Source: Stanieria sp964562685
GTDB lineage: Bacteria; Cyanobacteriota; Cyanobacteriia; Cyanobacteriales; Xenococcaceae
Direction of reading: 5' to 3'
Assembly (NCBI GenBank): GCA_964562685.1
Contig: CAZLUP010000009.1
Location: forward strand, 1 to 64,000
Length of the DNA stretch: 64,000 bases
Below the pieces are notes generated by a model. That model did no database searches and was not told where the DNA came from. It was given only the letters and a program-made list of their open reading frames with translations. The first letter of the stretch is position 1. Every line of letters begins with the position of its first letter. Both the position numbers and the translations under genes were made by a program. Shown piece by piece: positions 61,682 to 64,000 of this stretch.

Positions 61682-64000
61682 TTATTCTTCAAAAATATCT
61701 AACTGCTCAAAGGATTTATTTTGATTGCGATTAATTCCCAGGGGAGACATTTGTTTAATCCCTTGGCGTAACCCTAGGGCAATTTTACTATGTTTTTCAA
61801 TCTGTCCCATGACTTGTTTAGCTCTGCTAATTACTGAAGGAGGTAAACCTGCTAATCTACCTGCTTCAATACCATAGGATTTATCTGCACCACCTGGATG
61901 AACTTGATGTAAAAAGATAATCTTGTCGGGCATTTCTTTAACGGTGACTTGATAGTTTGCCACGTTAGTTAAAATCGATTCAAGCTCATTTAATTCGTGA
62001 TAATGAGTAGCAAAAATAGTTCGCGATTGAATTTCTGTGGCTAAATATTCGGCGACTGCCCAAGCAATCGAAAGTCCGTCAAAAGTTGCTGTACCTCTAC
62101 CAATCTCATCTAGTAAAACTAAGGATTTGGGTGTGGCATGATTGAGGATATTAGCAGTTTCATTCATTTCTACCATAAAGGTAGATTGTCCTGTAGCTAA
62201 ATCGTCTACTGCACCAACACGAGTAAAAATGCGATCGCATATTGCTAGTCTTGCTTCTGTTGCTGGTACAAAACTACCTATCTGAGCTATTAATTGAATT
62301 AAGCCTACTTGTCTGAGATAACAGCTTTTGCCACTGGCGTTAGGACCCGTTAGGATGATTAAATCAGGGTGATTGGCTTCGGTATCTCCCAGGTGTGCAG
62401 AATTAGGAACAAAAAAACCATTACCTAGAGACTTTTCTACTACGGGATGTCTACCATCAACAATATAAATTTCTCTTCCTTCGATAATTTCGGGACGACA
62501 ATAGTTTTGATAAACTGCTATTTCGGCTAATCCTGCTAAAACATCTACCGCAGCGATCGCTTTGGCAATTTGGCGAATTTCTTGAGATTTTTCGGCTACT
62601 TCTGCTCTTAATTGACTAAAAACTTCATATTCTAGGTTGTTTAAATCGTCTCTAGCAGTAAGGATTCTGGTTTCTCTTTCTTTGAGTTCGGAAGTAATAT
62701 ATCTTTCTTCGTTGGTTAAAGTTTGCTTACGCAGATAGTTATCTGGAGCATAGTCAGCTTTGGAACGAGGTAGACTGAGATAATAACCAAAGGTTTTGTT
62801 GTAGCCAACTTTGAGATTAGCAATTCCTGTACGTTCTCTTTCAGTTAATTCTAAATTAGTTAACCATTGTCGATCATCTTCTAATCTTTGTTTCATTTGA
62901 TCGAGTTGTGGGTTAACTCCATCCCGAATTAAGCCCCCTTCTGTAACAAGCTGTGGTGGTGACTCGACTAAATGAGCAATTACTTTGTTACCTAGTTGTT
63001 CTAATTCTGAAGGAACTTTTTGAATTGCTTTGAGGTAAGGAGATTTACCATAGTTAGCAATAGTAGCCAGCTCGGTTAATCTTACCAAAGATTCGGCTAA
63101 CGCTAGTAATTCTTTAGCATTCGCACTTCCTGCCCCTACTTTTCCTGTTAATCTCTCTAAATCGTAGATTTTGCGGAGGATTTCCCGTAAATCTTGCCGT
63201 AGAGAAGTATTAAGTGTTAATTCCTCAATCGTATCTTGTCTAGCTTTAATACCATTAATATTAAGTAGAGGTTCTAATAACCAGCGTCGTAATGCCCTAC
63301 CTCCCATCGCTGTAGCAGTAGCATCTAACGCCCACAAAAGAGAACCGTAAAACGTACCATCCCTGACAGTTTGGGTAATTTCCAAATTACGACGGCTTTG
63401 ATGATCTAAAATCAAATAATCTGCCAAACTATAGGTACGGAGTAGTTGTAGCGGAACTTGATAGGCTTTTTGGGTTTCCTCCACATATTGTAATAACCCT
63501 CCTGCTGCCCTCACCGCTAAAGGAAAATGAGCGCAACCAATTCCTTCTAAAGAAGTTAGGTTAAAAGTTTCTTTGAGTCGTTGGGTTGCTTCTACCAAAG
63601 TAAAAAATTTTTGCGATCGCAATGAATAACAAAAACATTCTGGTAAACAATCGGCTAAATACTCAGATTTCTCTCCTGGACGTAGGATAGTATTAAAATC
63701 AGGGGCATTTGTCGGAATCAAAACTTCAGCAGGTTGAAGACGCAACAATTCCAAAGTTAATGCCGATAAATCACTTGATTGAGTAGTTAAAAAATCTCCC
63801 GTAGAGATATCTGCATAGGCTAAACCCCAATGATCTCCTGCAATAGCAATCGCAGCTAGATAATTATTGCGACGGGCGTTAAGCATCGCATCATCAGTTA
63901 AAGTACCAGGAGTTAATAACTTTTGGACTTCTCTTTTAACAATTCTTTTTTCCGCAGCAGCCGTAGCAGCATCTTCTACTTGATCGCAAATTGCCACAGC
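61682..64000 (-). CDS. mutS: DNA mismatch repair protein MutS (5' end beyond window)
   Basis: The C-terminal roughly 770 residues of MutS. From the window edge inwards: part of the mismatch-recognition domain (VAICDQVEDAA, VKREVQKLLTPGT), the connector and lever domains, then the ATPase with Walker A GPNASGKSCYLRQVG, STFMVEMNETANIL, Walker B LVLLDEIGRGTATFDG and ATHYHEL. Full-length MutS is about 850-900 residues, so the start lies beyond 64000; the GTG at 63997 is internal (a Val). Stop at 61682. The SDR gene follows 20 bp downstream. Confidence 0.95.
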   Translation of the reverse strand, partial: AVAICDQVEDAATAAAEKRIVKREVQKLLTPGTLTDDAMLNARRNNYLAAIAIAGDHWGLAYADISTGDFLTTQSSDLSALTLELLRLQPAEVLIPTNAPDFNTILRPGEKSEYLADCLPECFCYSLRSQKFFTLVEATQRLKETFNLTSLEGIGCAHFPLAVRAAGGLLQYVEETQKAYQVPLQLLRTYSLADYLILDHQSRRNLEITQTVRDGTFYGSLLWALDATATAMGGRALRRWLLEPLLNINGIKARQDTIEELTLNTSLRQDLREILRKIYDLERLTGKVGAGSANAKELLALAESLVRLTELATIANYGKSPYLKAIQKVPSELEQLGNKVIAHLVESPPQLVTEGGLIRDGVNPQLDQMKQRLEDDRQWLTNLELTERERTGIANLKVGYNKTFGYYLSLPRSKADYAPDNYLRKQTLTNEERYITSELKERETRILTARDDLNNLEYEVFSQLRAEVAEKSQEIRQIAKAIAAVDVLAGLAEIAVYQNYCRPEIIEGREIYIVDGRHPVVEKSLGNGFFVPNSAHLGDTEANHPDLIILTGPNASGKSCYLRQVGLIQLIAQIGSFVPATEARLAICDRIFTRVGAVDDLATGQSTFMVEMNETANILNHATPKSLVLLDEIGRGTATFDGLSIAWAVAEYLATEIQSRTIFATHYHELNELESILTNVANYQVTVKEMPDKIIFLHQVHPGGADKSYGIEAGRLAGLPPSVISRAKQVMGQIEKHSKIALGLRQGIKQMSPLGINRNQNKSFEQLDIFEE

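Noticed and set aside
1..64000. tRNA, rRNA, tmRNA or CRISPR array
   Set aside because: I looked for T-loop (GTTCRANNC) contexts with CCA-type acceptor stems and for regularly spaced direct repeats, and found none convincing. A covariance-model search would be decisive.

Overview
The window is a piece of chromosome from an oxygenic, phycobilisome-bearing cyanobacterium. The evidence is a phycobilin lyase pair (cpeY/cpeZ), acsF for chlorophyll, menG for phylloquinone, a CO2-concentrating NDH-1 gene set (ndhF3, ndhD3, cupA), cruP, pxcA, a COP23 protein and the octamer GCGATCGC (HIP1) recurring throughout. Low G+C, long AT-rich spacers and many small palindromic repeats suggest a unicellular or baeocyte-forming lineage of the Stanieria/Pleurocapsa kind. 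That placement is inference. I see no tRNA, rRNA, CRISPR array, prophage or intact insertion sequence.

Layout. 1-12.3 kb: alpha/beta hydrolase, class I aldolase, phosphopantetheinyl transferase with cpeZ and cpeY, acetolactate synthase and tyrA, a voltage-gated K+ channel, small conserved proteins, a glycosyltransferase and a SirB1-like protein. 12.6-16.4 kb: a Cache-type hybrid histidine kinase overlapping a diguanylate cyclase. 16.4-21.3 kb: cruP and a divergently arranged TRAP transporter. 21.5-27.8 kb: DUF1003 protein, alpha-amylase, YjbQ, then two exported trypsin-like proteases (one carrying a GUN4-type domain) and a COP23 protein. 27.9-36.6 kb: menG, DUF445, a truncated membrane fragment, acsF, larE, a kinase with a degenerate receiver, an ABC-2 permease, an inositol-phosphatase-like enzyme and a CYTH protein. 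36.7-46.1 kb: GH38 alpha-mannosidase, ftsH, rpmI-rplT, an orphan solute-binding protein, a TPR protein, and the rbp-rpsU pair. 46.2-49.8 kb: an AddB/RecC-like protein and pxcA. 50.3-58.6 kb: an inorganic-carbon uptake region. 58.7-60.8 kb: a copper module (multicopper oxidase plus DUF411). 61-64 kb: an SDR protein and mutS, which runs off the end of the window.

The most interesting block is 50.3-58.6 kb. The inducible CO2-uptake NDH-1 genes ndhF3, ndhD3 and cupA share a strand with a Tat-exported beta-carbonic anhydrase lodged between ndhF3 and ndhD3, and with an exported OB-fold protein lodged between ndhD3 and cupA. A CupS-like fasciclin protein lies nearby on the other strand. A 30-residue one-helix ORF follows cupA. 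A stand-alone STAS domain from a SulP (BicA-like) transporter lies upstream of ndhF3, and there is a cluster of inverted repeats in front of ndhF3. This layout suggests coupling between lumenal or periplasmic carbonic anhydrase activity and NDH-1MS. Secondary points are a GUN4 domain fused to an exported protease, zinc-ribbon tails on two neighbouring unrelated proteins, an SDR lacking its catalytic Tyr, a receiver lacking its Asp, and a dispersed palindromic repeat family present in at least three copies.
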